A stretch of 6,686 nt of DNA from JBBECF01 sp040881945 (GTDB lineage Bacteria > Pseudomonadota > Alphaproteobacteria > Dongiales > Dongiaceae). Shown here piece after piece: positions 1 through 6,631 of the stretch. The notes under the pieces are model-generated. The model did no database searches, was not told the origin of the DNA, and saw nothing but the letters and a program-made list of their open reading frames with translations. Position 1 is the first letter of the stretch; each line of letters opens with the position of its first letter. Where the stretch lies: positions 1 through 6,686 of the forward strand of contig JBBECF010000052.1 of NCBI GenBank assembly GCA_040881945.1, written 5' to 3'. A program made the position numbers and the translations under genes.

Positions 1-31
1 GTTTCGTCAACGGGCATGCCGGCGCGGCGGC

Positions 32-157
32 TCAGCCCTGGCGCGCCTTGAACCGCGGATTGGTCTTGTTGATGATGTAGACGCGGCCCTTGCGGCGGAT
101 CAACCGGCAATTCTTGTGCCGCGCCTTCGCCGACTTCAATGAGTTGACCACTTTCAT
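32..157 (-). CDS. rpmJ: 50S ribosomal protein L36, zinc-free type
   Basis: Encodes a 41-residue basic protein starting MKVVNSLKSAKARH and ending INKTNPRFKARQG, which matches the L36 family over its full length. L36 is a small structural protein of the large ribosomal subunit. The zinc-binding form carries three Cys and one His in a zinc ribbon. Here only one Cys (residue 17) is present, so this is the zinc-independent (C-minus) form that is the usual L36 in alphaproteobacteria. A GGAG Shine-Dalgarno sequence lies just upstream of the ATG, and a clear promoter sits in the gap behind it. The gene is too short for most ORF callers. It stands alone rather than in a ribosomal protein operon, which is common for this form. 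Identification is by sequence memory and is firm. Confidence 0.96.
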   Translation of the reverse strand: MKVVNSLKSAKARHKNCRLIRRKGRVYIINKTNPRFKARQG

Positions 158-199
158 CGTCCGCTCCGGAAACCACTGGTCGGGCCGCGCGAAGGCCGC

Positions 200-228
200 A
201 ACATAGGGAGGCCGGCCCCGGCTGTCAA
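200..228 (-). promoter_or_regulatory. Sigma-70 type promoter of rpmJ
   Basis: On the minus strand a perfect -35 box TTGACA (223-228) is followed after exactly 17 bases by TATGTT (200-205), which matches TATAAT at four of six positions. Transcription would start near 193 and give a leader of about 36 bases carrying the GGAG ribosome binding site of rpmJ. The promoter lies wholly in the gap between rpmJ and the stop of the upstream methyltransferase. rpmJ is therefore probably transcribed independently, and strongly, as expected for a ribosomal protein. The boxes are read directly; activity is inferred. Confidence 0.75.
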
Positions 229-247
229 CGCCGCGCCGTCACCAGTC

Positions 248-1210
248 CTAGAGCAGTCGATCGTTCTTGGTTTTCAAGGCATAGACGCGGTAGAGGCGCA
301 GATCGCCGGCGTCGATGGCGGCCACCCGGCGCGTCCACAGCTCGACCTCCTGGAACAGGCAGCGCGCCATGTCCGGGTCGAGGCTGGCGCTTGCGGCGGC
401 CAGGGTATAATTCGCCCAGCCGGACAGGATGAGGTCGCGGAACGCCGCCGTCTCGTCCTCGGCGACGCGGATGTCGAATTTCAGCTCCTTGAGGCTGCGG
501 GTGTAGTCGTCCATGGCCCATGGATGCGGCGCTGTCGGCTCGTGCTGCGTCCAGGCGCTGATGGTCGGGCTGTTCTCGCGGCCGGGCCCGCTCAGCACAT
601 AGTCGGTGAACACGAGCTGCCCATGCGGCTTGAGCCCGTGCTCGATAACGCGCAGCAGCCGCGCCTTGTCGGCGACCGTGAAGAGGATCTCGCGGGCGAT
701 GATGCAGTCGAAGCTGCGCGCCGGAATCTCGAACTGGTCGGGGTCGTAGGGCGCGATCTCGGCCTTCTTGGCGAGCCCGGCCAGTGTCGAGATTTCCTTG
801 CCGGCGACGGCGAGCTCGGGGTCGCGCTCGACGCCGCTGACCCAGACGCCGAACTCCTCGACGCAGGCGCGCGCCGGCCCGCCCAGCCCGGCGCCGAGGT
901 CGAGCAGGCTCATCGCCGGGGTGAGGCCGAACGGCTTGGCCAGACGCTGGCTGTATTCGCGCCCGCCCGGCGCCCAGAATCCCTGTCCCCATATGGCCTG
1001 GAGCATCTGGACGCGGTGCGTCTCCCAGGGCCGCGCCGGATCGCGATAGCCGACGACCTTGCGCGGCTCCGGCTCGGGCGGCGCTTCGCCCGCACGCGCC
1101 TTCAGGACGAGTTCGTTGCCATCCCACCAGGCCTTCAGGCGCAGGTTGACCGGGATCTTCGCCCGCGCCGGGCCCGGCGTCGACGGCTTGTTTGTCGCCA
1201 ACAGGCCCAA
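248..1210 (-). CDS. Class I SAM-dependent methyltransferase (paralogue 1)
   Basis: A methyltransferase of about 320 residues. The Rossmann-fold SAM-binding motif I reads LDLGAGLGG (about residues 103-111). It is followed by an acidic residue ending the second strand (SGVERD, about 125-130), a FDCIIAREIL segment, and LKPHGQLVFTDYVL as the post-motif strand. The general look is that of the UbiE/phosphoethanolamine or sarcosine methyltransferase group, but the substrate cannot be told. An N-terminal block KIPVNLRLKAWWDGN is shared with the neighbouring paralogue and may be a family-specific cap. An ATG at 1240 gives ten more residues but has no ribosome binding site. I prefer the TTG at 1210, which has AAGGAGG (1221-1227) ten bases upstream, and the paralogue shows the same arrangement. 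A TACAAT sequence at 1239-1244 could be a -10 box, which would put the ATG outside the transcript, though no good -35 is visible. Confidence 0.9.
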   Translation of the reverse strand: MGLLATNKPSTPGPARAKIPVNLRLKAWWDGNELVLKARAGEAPPEPEPRKVVGYRDPARPWETHRVQMLQAIWGQGFWAPGGREYSQRLAKPFGLTPAMSLLDLGAGLGGPARACVEEFGVWVSGVERDPELAVAGKEISTLAGLAKKAEIAPYDPDQFEIPARSFDCIIAREILFTVADKARLLRVIEHGLKPHGQLVFTDYVLSGPGRENSPTISAWTQHEPTAPHPWAMDDYTRSLKELKFDIRVAEDETAAFRDLILSGWANYTLAAASASLDPDMARCLFQEVELWTRRVAAIDAGDLRLYRVYALKTKNDRLL

Positions 1211-1220
1211 TGTCGCAGCG

Positions 1221-1227
1221 CCTCCTT
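1221..1227 (-). promoter_or_regulatory. Ribosome binding site deciding a TTG start
   Basis: AAGGAGG on the minus strand lies ten bases before the TTG at 1210. It falls inside the reading frame if the ATG at 1240 is used, so that ATG is probably not the start. The paralogue has AGGAGG before a TTG at the same relative place, which supports this reading. Confidence 0.65.
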
Positions 1228-1292
1228 CCGCGGCACCCATTGTAGCGAACGACCGATTAAGCGACCGTTAACCTTGTTTCGCGGCGCCCCGC

Positions 1293-2260
1293 TCACCAAA
1301 AGGACGACGTAACCTTGCGGTCGCTCTTCACCGCATAGACGCGACACAGTCGGAGATCGCCGCTGTCGATCGCGGCAACGCGCCGGCTCCATAGTTCGAC
1401 CTCCTCGACCAGGCACCGAGCCATGTCCGCGTCGAGCCGGGCCTTCGACGCGGCGGCGGCGTAAGCCGCCCAGCCGCTCACGAACTGCTCGCGGCCGGTC
1501 GCCGTCGTGTCCTGAACGAGCTGAATGTCCAGCTTCAGATCGCGCAAACAAGCGGTATAGTCGTCGGCCCGCCAGGGATCGGGGCGCATGGGTTCGCCCT
1601 CGATCCAGGACCGGATCGCCGCGCTGTCCGGGCTGCCGCCGTCGCTCAGCACGTAGTCCGTTATGAGGAGCTGCCCGCGCGGCTTCAGGGCGCCGTCGAC
1701 GAGCTTCAAGAACCGGGCCTTGTCCGCCACGGCGAACAGGACGTCGCGGGCGAGCACGCAGTCGAAGCCGCGCGTCGAGCCCTCGAAGCCGTCGGGGTCG
1801 AACCCGACGATCTCGGCCTTCTTGGCCAGCCCGGCCAGGGTCGACAGCGCCGCGCCGGCGGCCGCCAGTTCGAGGTCACGCTCGAGGCCGCTGACCCAGA
1901 CGCCGTATTCTTCGACGCAGGTGCGCGCCAGCCCGCCCAGGCCGGCGCCGAGGTCGAGCATGCTCATCTTCGAGTTGAGGCCGAACAGGCTGACCTGGCG
2001 CAGGCTCTCGGCGCGTCCGCCAGGGACCCAAAAGCCTTCGCCCCAGACCTCCTGGAGCAGCCGCACCCGCGCCGTTTGCCAAACCAGCGTCGGATCGCGC
2101 TCGCTGCCGACCGGTGGGGCATCGTCCTCGCCCGCGTCGCCTTCGCGCCGCTTCAGGAAAAGATCGTTGCCGTCCCACCATGCCTGCAGACGCAGGCCAA
2201 GCGGAATCTTCGCCGAAGCCCGGCCGGCCGGGCCGGACTGCGCGCGGCCAAGGGAACCAA
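1293..2260 (-). CDS. Class I SAM-dependent methyltransferase (paralogue 2), apparent N-terminal frameshift
   Basis: Paralogue of the next gene downstream. The two align without gaps around motif I (LDLGAGLGG) with 46 of 59 residues identical there, and share the C-terminal block MARCL..EVELW.RRVAAID.GDLRL. Substrate is unknown. The intact frame from the first standard start, a GTG at 2066, yields 257 residues but omits the KIPLGLRLQAWWDGN block (coded just below 2210) shared with the paralogue. That block is in the same open frame, which runs back to a stop at 2304-2306 without any ATG, GTG or TTG. The natural start is a TTG at 2260 behind AGGAGG. It begins M-V-P-L-A, comparable to M-G-L-L-A in the paralogue, but lies one base out of frame: 50 bases separate it from the KIP codon, against 51 in the paralogue. 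Either a one-base deletion in the GC-rich stretch 2211-2250 or a sequencing error explains this. If the deletion is real, the protein may be truncated or non-functional. Confidence 0.82.
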
Positions 2261-2268
2261 ATCGCCGA

Positions 2269-2274
2269 CCTCCT
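2269..2274 (-). promoter_or_regulatory. Strong ribosome binding site before a TTG start
   Basis: AGGAGG on the minus strand lies eight bases before the TTG at 2260. It marks the expected translation start of the second methyltransferase, although that TTG is out of frame with the body of the gene by one base. The conserved site is the main reason for suspecting an indel rather than a shorter protein. Confidence 0.6.
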
Positions 2275-2366
2275 ACTCCCGGTGGTCGGATTTTGGCGGA
2301 TTGCTACTTAAAGGGGAATTAACGAGATGAAATGCGACTTTTGGTAGCACACGGCCGGCCGCGGGG

Positions 2367-3902
2367 CTATTCGATGAGCCCTGTCTTCGGATCGAGGAAC
2401 ACGGGCCCTCCGCCCCCGGCGCCGGCGAAGTCGAAGAGGTTCGCCAGAGTACCCGCCCGTTCGTCGAGCGAGCCGCCGCCGATCCGGCCGAGGCCCCAGT
2501 TGTCTTCGATGAAGCGCAGGATCGAGGATTGGTCGGTAAACGTGTGATCCACGAAATTCTTCTTCGCATAGGGCGACACGACCAGCAGCGGCAGGCGGGG
2601 CCCATAGCCGCAGTGCGGGGCGACGGCCCTGGCTTCGCCGGAGGCTTCGCCGAGGCGAGCGCCGCCGAGCGGCTTGCCGCAGGTCCCGGACGGCGTCGGA
2701 TCGGCGGCGGTCGGCGGCATCGCGTGGTCGTACCAGCCGCCGGAATCGTCGTAGGTGACGATCACCGCCATGTCCCGCCATTGCGGCGTGCGTTGCAGCC
2801 GATTGACGGTTTCGACGATGAAGCGCTGCTCGTCGAGCGGACTGGAGTGCCCCGCGTGCCCATCCCGGTACTGCGCGGCCTTGAGAAAGCTGACCGCCGG
2901 CAGGTTACCGGCGCCAACGGCATCCCAGAAATCAGCCAGGTCGTATTGGTGATTCGCCCGGTCGGAGCGTCCGATCATGGCGGCCGCGGTCGGCGGCAGG
3001 TGGTGCGGGTTGGCGGTGGACGCGAAGTATTGGAACGGCTGACGGTGGGCGTTGTAGTCGACGACGCGCGCGCCGGCCAGATTCCGGCTGGTCGAGCCGC
3101 ACACGGCCTTGCCAGTGCCGGCGCGCGCGCTCGGCCGGAAACCGCCCTGGAACCAGCCCCAGGTGACGCCCTTGGCGTTCAACAGATCGCCGACGTTCCG
3201 GCCGCTCACGGCAATCAGCCCGCTCTCGGATCGGGCGCAGTCGTCGAGCACCGGATCGGGATCGCCGATCACGACGCCCGCCACCGTCGCCGGCCTGCCG
3301 CCGACGGTCAGGTCGGCGGGCGCGGCGCCGTCCGTTCGCCCCGAGATCATGTTGAGCGCCCCCGGCGTGGATGGTCCGAAGGCGGTGGCGAAGAAGCGGT
3401 CGCTCGAGGCGAAATTCTGGGCATAGGTCCACAGCGCCGTCACGGTGTTGCCGTCGTAGTAGCCCATCACCCGCCTGGGATCGCATCCTTGGCCGGTGGG
3501 ACCGAGCGCCTCGACGAACCGGTCCATGAGGCCGCCGCGATAGGCCTCTAGCTGCAACGCGTAGTCGTGGTACGGGCTGCACGCCGTCGCCTGCGAGCGG
3601 TCGAGCCGGAACGGATTGGCGGCGTTCGGATTGCGCCGCAGCAGGTCCGCGGTCAGGCCGTCGACGGACGGCGTATCGGGCGCCGCCACGAACGGCGGCG
3701 ACCCTTCCGGATTCAAGGCGCGCGGATAGGTCGCGAAGTAGTGATCGAAGGAGACGTTCTCCTGCACGATGACGATGAGGTGCTCGATCGGCGTCGCGGC
3801 GCCCGCCCGCGCCGGCGCCGGGCCGGCGATGGCAAGGGACAGGCACGCCGCGCCCAAGGCCAACCCGCGACCGCGCAGCTTCAGCCTTCTCGCGGACCGC
3901 AT
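2367..3902 (-). CDS. Secreted acid phosphatase / phosphoesterase, AcpA type
   Basis: A 511-residue member of the phosphoesterase family that contains Francisella AcpA and bacterial phospholipases C. It likely hydrolyses phosphate mono- or diesters outside the cytoplasm. Residues 1-33 form a signal peptide: an Arg-rich start with a twin-Arg (RRLKL), a hydrophobic core, and a cut after ARA. The twin-Arg makes Tat export possible but the motif is weak. Residues 40-57 carry QENVSFDHYF, whose Glu48 and Asn49 match the AcpA metal ligands. FGPSTPGALN (about 175-184) holds the probable nucleophile Ser178. YDDSGGWYDH (384-393) holds the second pair of metal-binding Asp. YGPRLPLLVVSPYAK and DHTFTDQSSILRFIEDNW are the usual C-terminal blocks. 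Six Cys remain after cleavage and could form disulfides. The ATG at 3902 is chosen because GGAG lies seven bases upstream and the signal peptide starts there; an upstream extension to 4091 is Arg-rich and overlaps the divergent gene. Substrate (phosphomonoester or phospholipid) cannot be decided. Confidence 0.93.
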   Translation of the reverse strand: MRSARRLKLRGRGLALGAACLSLAIAGPAPARAGAATPIEHLIVIVQENVSFDHYFATYPRALNPEGSPPFVAAPDTPSVDGLTADLLRRNPNAANPFRLDRSQATACSPYHDYALQLEAYRGGLMDRFVEALGPTGQGCDPRRVMGYYDGNTVTALWTYAQNFASSDRFFATAFGPSTPGALNMISGRTDGAAPADLTVGGRPATVAGVVIGDPDPVLDDCARSESGLIAVSGRNVGDLLNAKGVTWGWFQGGFRPSARAGTGKAVCGSTSRNLAGARVVDYNAHRQPFQYFASTANPHHLPPTAAAMIGRSDRANHQYDLADFWDAVGAGNLPAVSFLKAAQYRDGHAGHSSPLDEQRFIVETVNRLQRTPQWRDMAVIVTYDDSGGWYDHAMPPTAADPTPSGTCGKPLGGARLGEASGEARAVAPHCGYGPRLPLLVVSPYAKKNFVDHTFTDQSSILRFIEDNWGLGRIGGGSLDERAGTLANLFDFAGAGGGGPVFLDPKTGLIE

Positions 3903-4039
3903 GACAATGCTCCGATCGCAGGGGGCGCGCCGGCGAACGGCGGCGCTTCGGGACCAGGGCGCGATGTTGCCGGAAGGGGGGCGCGGGCGCAATGACTTCG
4001 CTGGCCGGCGGCCGGCAATGCTGTAGTGTCGGCGCCGCC
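3903..4039. other. Divergent intergenic region, phosphatase and MATE genes
   Basis: This stretch separates the two start codons and must hold the promoters of both. The phosphatase ribosome binding site GGAG is at 3910-3913. No convincing -35/-10 pair is visible on the minus strand. On the plus strand TAGTGT (4024-4029) is a possible -10 with a poor -35 (CTGGCC) 17 bases upstream. Several GCCGGC palindromes occur but are expected at this base composition. Confidence 0.5.
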
Positions 4040-5395
4040 ATGACGACCGCCGCCGCCTGGCCGACACTCGCGCAGCATGTGCGCCGGACATTGGGCTTCG
4101 CGCTGCCGGTGATGGTGGCGCGGGCCGGCCTGGTGATCATGGTGACCGTGGACACGGTAATGACCGGCCGGGTCGGCGCCGCCGAGCTCGCCTATTACGG
4201 CATCAGCTTCGCGCCGCAGATCGTCATGCTGACCGTCGGCATCGGCCTTCTGGTCGGCGTCATCGTGCTGGCCGCCCAGGCCGACGGCGCCGGCCGCCCG
4301 GAGCAATGCGGGCGCATCTGGCACCTCGGTCTCGCGCTCGGCGGCGGGCTGGGCCTCGTCTATGCCTTGGCGTTGAGCCGGGGCAACGCGATCCTGTCGC
4401 TGCTCGGCCAGGGACCCGAGATAACAGCCGGCGGCGGCCGCGCCTTGGCCCTGTGGGGCCCGGGCATGCCGGCGATTCTGATGTTCGTCGCCACCACCTC
4501 GTTCCTCGAGGGGATCGGCCGGCCGCGCCCCGGCATGGTGGTGGCGCTCGGCGCCAACCTGCTCAATGCCGGCCTGAACTGGGTCTTCATTTTCGGCCAT
4601 CTCGGAGCGCCGGCGATGGGCGCGGCCGGCGCCGTGCTCGCCACGACGCTGACCCGCTGGGCGATGGTGGCGGCGCTGGTGGGCTATGTCCTGACCATGG
4701 GCGACCGTGCCCGCTACGGCGTGCGGGCGCCGCTCGCCGGCCGGTTCGGCGACCTGCGCCGGCTGCTCGCCCTGGGCGCGCCGTTCGCCGCCGGCATCGG
4801 TCTGGAAACCTCCGCCTTCGCCGCCACCGCCACCTTCGCCGGCTGGCTCGGCGCCGTGCCGCTCGCCGGCTATCAGGTCGCGCTCAACGCGACCGCGCTC
4901 ATTTACATGCTGGCGATCGGCCTGTCGACCGCCACGGCGGTGCGCGTCGCCAATGCGATCGGGCGGCAGGACCGCGCCGGACTGGCCTGGGCCGGCTGGG
5001 TCGGGACCGGGGTCGCCATTGTCCTGATGCTCGCGGTCGCGGCCGGGGTCGCGCTCGGCGCCGACGGCATCGCCGCACTGTACAGCGGCGACGCCGCCGT
5101 GCGGGCGGTGGCGACGGCGGCCCTGCACGTCGTCGCCTGGATCGTCGTCGTCGACGGCGCCCAGGGCGTGCTGATCGGCGCCACGCGCGGCGCTGCCGAC
5201 GTGGCGGTCCCCACCGCCATCTACGCCCTGTCGTTCTGGGCGATCAGCGTGCCGATGGGCTATGGTCTGGGCGTCGTCGCCGGATACGGCGTGCCCGGGC
5301 TGATGTGGAGCCTGTTCGCCGGGCTGCTCGCGGCGGGCCTGCTGCTTGGCGCGCGGTTCCACGCCGTCGCGCGGCGCCCGCTGCGGCCGCTCTAA
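4040..5395 (+). CDS. MATE family efflux transporter (NorM/DinF-like)
   Basis: An integral membrane protein of 451 residues, the normal MATE length, with about twelve hydrophobic segments arranged in two similar halves (roughly 15-215 and 230-440). MATE proteins export cationic drugs or metabolites in exchange for Na+ or H+. Family marks are VDTVMTGRVGAAELA early in the protein, with Asp38 at the place of the conserved TM1 acidic residue. FLEGIGRPRP follows the TM4-5 region, and ATAVRVANAIGRQD lies in the second half. An in-frame ATG at 3992 would add 16 residues. That extension uses rare codons (TGC TGT AGT) and does not look like a transporter N-terminus, though a G-rich stretch ends ten bases before it. 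A TAGTGT at 4024-4029 could be a -10 box for a nearly leaderless message from 4040. Divergent from the phosphatase. The transported substrate is unknown. Confidence 0.92.
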   Translation: MTTAAAWPTLAQHVRRTLGFALPVMVARAGLVIMVTVDTVMTGRVGAAELAYYGISFAPQIVMLTVGIGLLVGVIVLAAQADGAGRPEQCGRIWHLGLALGGGLGLVYALALSRGNAILSLLGQGPEITAGGGRALALWGPGMPAILMFVATTSFLEGIGRPRPGMVVALGANLLNAGLNWVFIFGHLGAPAMGAAGAVLATTLTRWAMVAALVGYVLTMGDRARYGVRAPLAGRFGDLRRLLALGAPFAAGIGLETSAFAATATFAGWLGAVPLAGYQVALNATALIYMLAIGLSTATAVRVANAIGRQDRAGLAWAGWVGTGVAIVLMLAVAAGVALGADGIAALYSGDAAVRAVATAALHVVAWIVVVDGAQGVLIGATRGAADVAVPTAIYALSFWAISVPMGYGLGVVAGYGVPGLMWSLFAGLLAAGLLLGARFHAVARRPLRPL

Positions 5396-5412
5396 CCCCC
5401 GTCCCGGCAGGT

Positions 5413-5493
5413 GGAAAAAGGGGACAGTCCCCTTTATTACTGCAAAACCCAAGCAAATACACATATTAATAAAGGGGACTGTCCCCTTTTTCC
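5413..5493. repeat. Perfect 27-bp inverted repeat with palindromic arms (REP/MITE-like)
   Basis: The left arm 5413-5439 and the right arm 5467-5493 are exact reverse complements over 27 bases, separated by a 27-base AT-rich spacer. Each arm contains its own near-palindrome, AAAGGGGAC-A/T-GTCCCCTTT, so the element can fold either as one long hairpin or as two small ones. It is much richer in A and T than its surroundings. Palindromes of the GGGGACAGTCCCC kind recur in many bacterial genomes and are often miscoded as peptides like KGDSPLY; I recall them as REP-like elements moved by IS200-type (RAYT) transposases, but no such gene is in this window. It lies 17 bases after the transporter stop and 77 before the next start. 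Confidence 0.85.
5474..5491 (+). terminator. Possible intrinsic terminator within the repeat's right arm
   Basis: The stem GGGGA/TCCCC with loop CTG is followed directly by five T residues, which is the form of a rho-independent terminator for plus-strand transcripts leaving the transporter gene. The left arm gives a similar hairpin followed by TTTATTA. The larger 27-bp hairpin would compete with this fold. Inferred from structure only. Confidence 0.45.
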
Positions 5494-5570
5494 GCCCGGA
5501 CTGAGCGGCCGCTTGCCGGGGCGCCGCGCCCGCCCCTATCATCGCCGGCGCGGGAACCGGGAGGAAGCGG

Positions 5571-6494
5571 ATGGTGGCCTTGGCGAACGAGCGGGTGGCC
5601 TATTTCAACGGCCGCATCGTCCCGGAAAGCGACGTGCTGATCCCGTTCCGCGACCGCGGCTTCCTGTTCGGCGACGCGGCCTTCGACACCGCGCGCACGT
5701 TTCGGCACCGCCCGTTCCGGCTGAAGGAGCATGTCGATCGCCTGTACCGATCGCTGCGCTACCTGCGCATCGATCCCGGGCTGGCGCCGGCGGAGACGGT
5801 CGAGATCACCGAGCGGGTGCTGACGCGCAACCTGCACCTGCTCGACGCGGACGACGACTATTGGGTGACGCAGCGCGTCTCGCGCGGCGCGCTCGAAATC
5901 GATTCGGCGGCGGGGCCACCCCACCCGACCGTGATCGTGGAATGCACGCCGCTGCCGCTCGCGGCGCGGGCGCGGCTGTTCCGCGACGGCATCGACGTGG
6001 TCGTGCCTTCGGTGCGCCGCGCCGCGCCCGACGTCCTGAGCCCGCGCGCCAAGACGCACAATTACCTGAACCTGATCGTCGGCGACCTCGAGGCGAAGGC
6101 GGCGAACCCGGCGGCCTGGGCGGTGCTGCTCGACGCCGACGGCAACCTGACGGAAGGCATGGGCAGCAACATCTTCCTGGTGCGCGACGGCGCCCTGCTC
6201 ACCCCCGCGGACCGCGCCGTGCTGCCCGGCGTCAGCCGCCAGACCGTCATCGAGCTGGCGCGGGCGGCGGGCGTGCCGGTGACCGAGACCGCCGTCGACC
6301 TCTACGACGCCTATACCGCCGACGAGGCTTTCCTGACCTCGACCAGCCTGTGCATCTGCCCGGTGCGGACGATCAACGGCCGGCAGACGGCGGCGGGCGC
6401 GATTCCCGGGCCGCTGACGAAGCGCCTGACCGAGGCCTACGCGAAGCTGGTCGACTGCGACTTCGTCGCCCAATATTTGCGCCGGATCGTGTAG
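5571..6494 (+). CDS. Class IV PLP-dependent aminotransferase (branched-chain / D-amino acid type)
   Basis: A 307-residue fold-type IV aminotransferase, the usual length for IlvE, Dat and related enzymes, which exchange an amino group between amino and keto acids using PLP in the cytoplasm. Visible marks: RDRGFLFGDAAFDTARTF (27-44) near the substrate pocket; EHVDRL (53-58) with the phosphate-binding Arg57; AKTHNYLN (160-167) with the PLP lysine Lys161; LTEGMGSNIF (193-202), where Glu195 contacts the PLP ring nitrogen; GVSRQ (220-224); and TSTS (256-259) of the phosphate cup. All catalytic residues are present. The branched-chain enzyme is the most likely assignment, but D-amino acid aminotransferase or aminodeoxychorismate lyase cannot be excluded. 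The ATG is preceded by GGGAGGA, a good ribosome binding site. The gene is not in an operon with amino acid synthesis genes here and lies between two palindromic repeats. Confidence 0.92.
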   Translation: MVALANERVAYFNGRIVPESDVLIPFRDRGFLFGDAAFDTARTFRHRPFRLKEHVDRLYRSLRYLRIDPGLAPAETVEITERVLTRNLHLLDADDDYWVTQRVSRGALEIDSAAGPPHPTVIVECTPLPLAARARLFRDGIDVVVPSVRRAAPDVLSPRAKTHNYLNLIVGDLEAKAANPAAWAVLLDADGNLTEGMGSNIFLVRDGALLTPADRAVLPGVSRQTVIELARAAGVPVTETAVDLYDAYTADEAFLTSTSLCICPVRTINGRQTAAGAIPGPLTKRLTEAYAKLVDCDFVAQYLRRIV

Positions 6495-6496
6495 CG

Positions 6497-6616
6497 AGTC
6501 GTCGGTCGTCAGTCATCAGTCATCAGTCGTCAGTCGTCAGTCATCGATTCCCAGTACTTTGGTGAACGATAACTGATAACTGATAACTGATAACTGATAA
6601 CTGACGACTGACGACT
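6497..6616. repeat. Paired inverted arrays of 7-bp tandem repeats forming a long hairpin
   Basis: The left array 6497-6545 is seven uninterrupted heptamers of AGTCRTC form (one begins GGTC). The right array 6568-6616 is seven heptamers: five GATAACT, then two GACGACT. The arrays are inverted copies: 41 of 49 positions pair, and all eight differences are transitions. The 22-base centre (6546-6567) continues the stem with TTC/GAA and CCA/TGG around a small loop. The element starts two bases after the aminotransferase stop and sits before a probable minus-strand gene end, so it could act as a terminator in both directions. Heptamer repeats of this type are known as short tandemly repeated repetitive sequences in cyanobacteria and similar ones occur elsewhere. 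Confidence 0.88.
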
Positions 6617-6631
6617 GTTTACCGGTCGTTG

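Noticed and set aside
524..1312. Plus-strand open frame of 262 codons opposite the first methyltransferase
   Set aside because: It is a mirror of the methyltransferase codon bias; the minus-strand frame contains the conserved motifs.
2341..2366. GGCCGGCC palindrome after the phosphatase stop as a terminator
   Set aside because: The stem is short and has no T-run after it on the minus strand, and such palindromes are common by chance at this GC content.
2529..3551. Plus-strand open frame of 340 codons opposite the phosphatase
   Set aside because: It lies opposite a full-length recognised enzyme, has no ribosome binding site, and its product resembles no known family.
3900..4091. N-terminal extension of the phosphatase to an ATG at 4091
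   Set aside because: It would bury the signal peptide behind 63 Arg-rich residues and overlap the start of the divergent transporter gene; the ATG at 3902 has a good ribosome binding site.
3881..5542. Long minus-strand open frame of 553 codons opposite the transporter
   Set aside because: It is antisense to a clear MATE gene, its product is a low-complexity Arg/Gly/Ala/His-rich chain, and it reads through the inverted repeat. Such frames arise from GC-biased third positions.
5466..6473. Minus-strand open frame of 335 codons opposite the aminotransferase
   Set aside because: Antisense to an enzyme with all PLP-site residues, and ends in the translated repeat.
5411..6565. Plus-strand open frame beginning in the inverted repeat and running over the aminotransferase
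   Set aside because: It translates the repeat as KGDSPLY-like peptide and then reads the aminotransferase in the wrong frame, giving an Arg-rich chain. It is a known type of annotation artefact.
6497..6616. CRISPR-like array
   Set aside because: The units are 7 bases long and directly adjacent, with no unique spacers, and the two halves are inverted. This is not CRISPR architecture.
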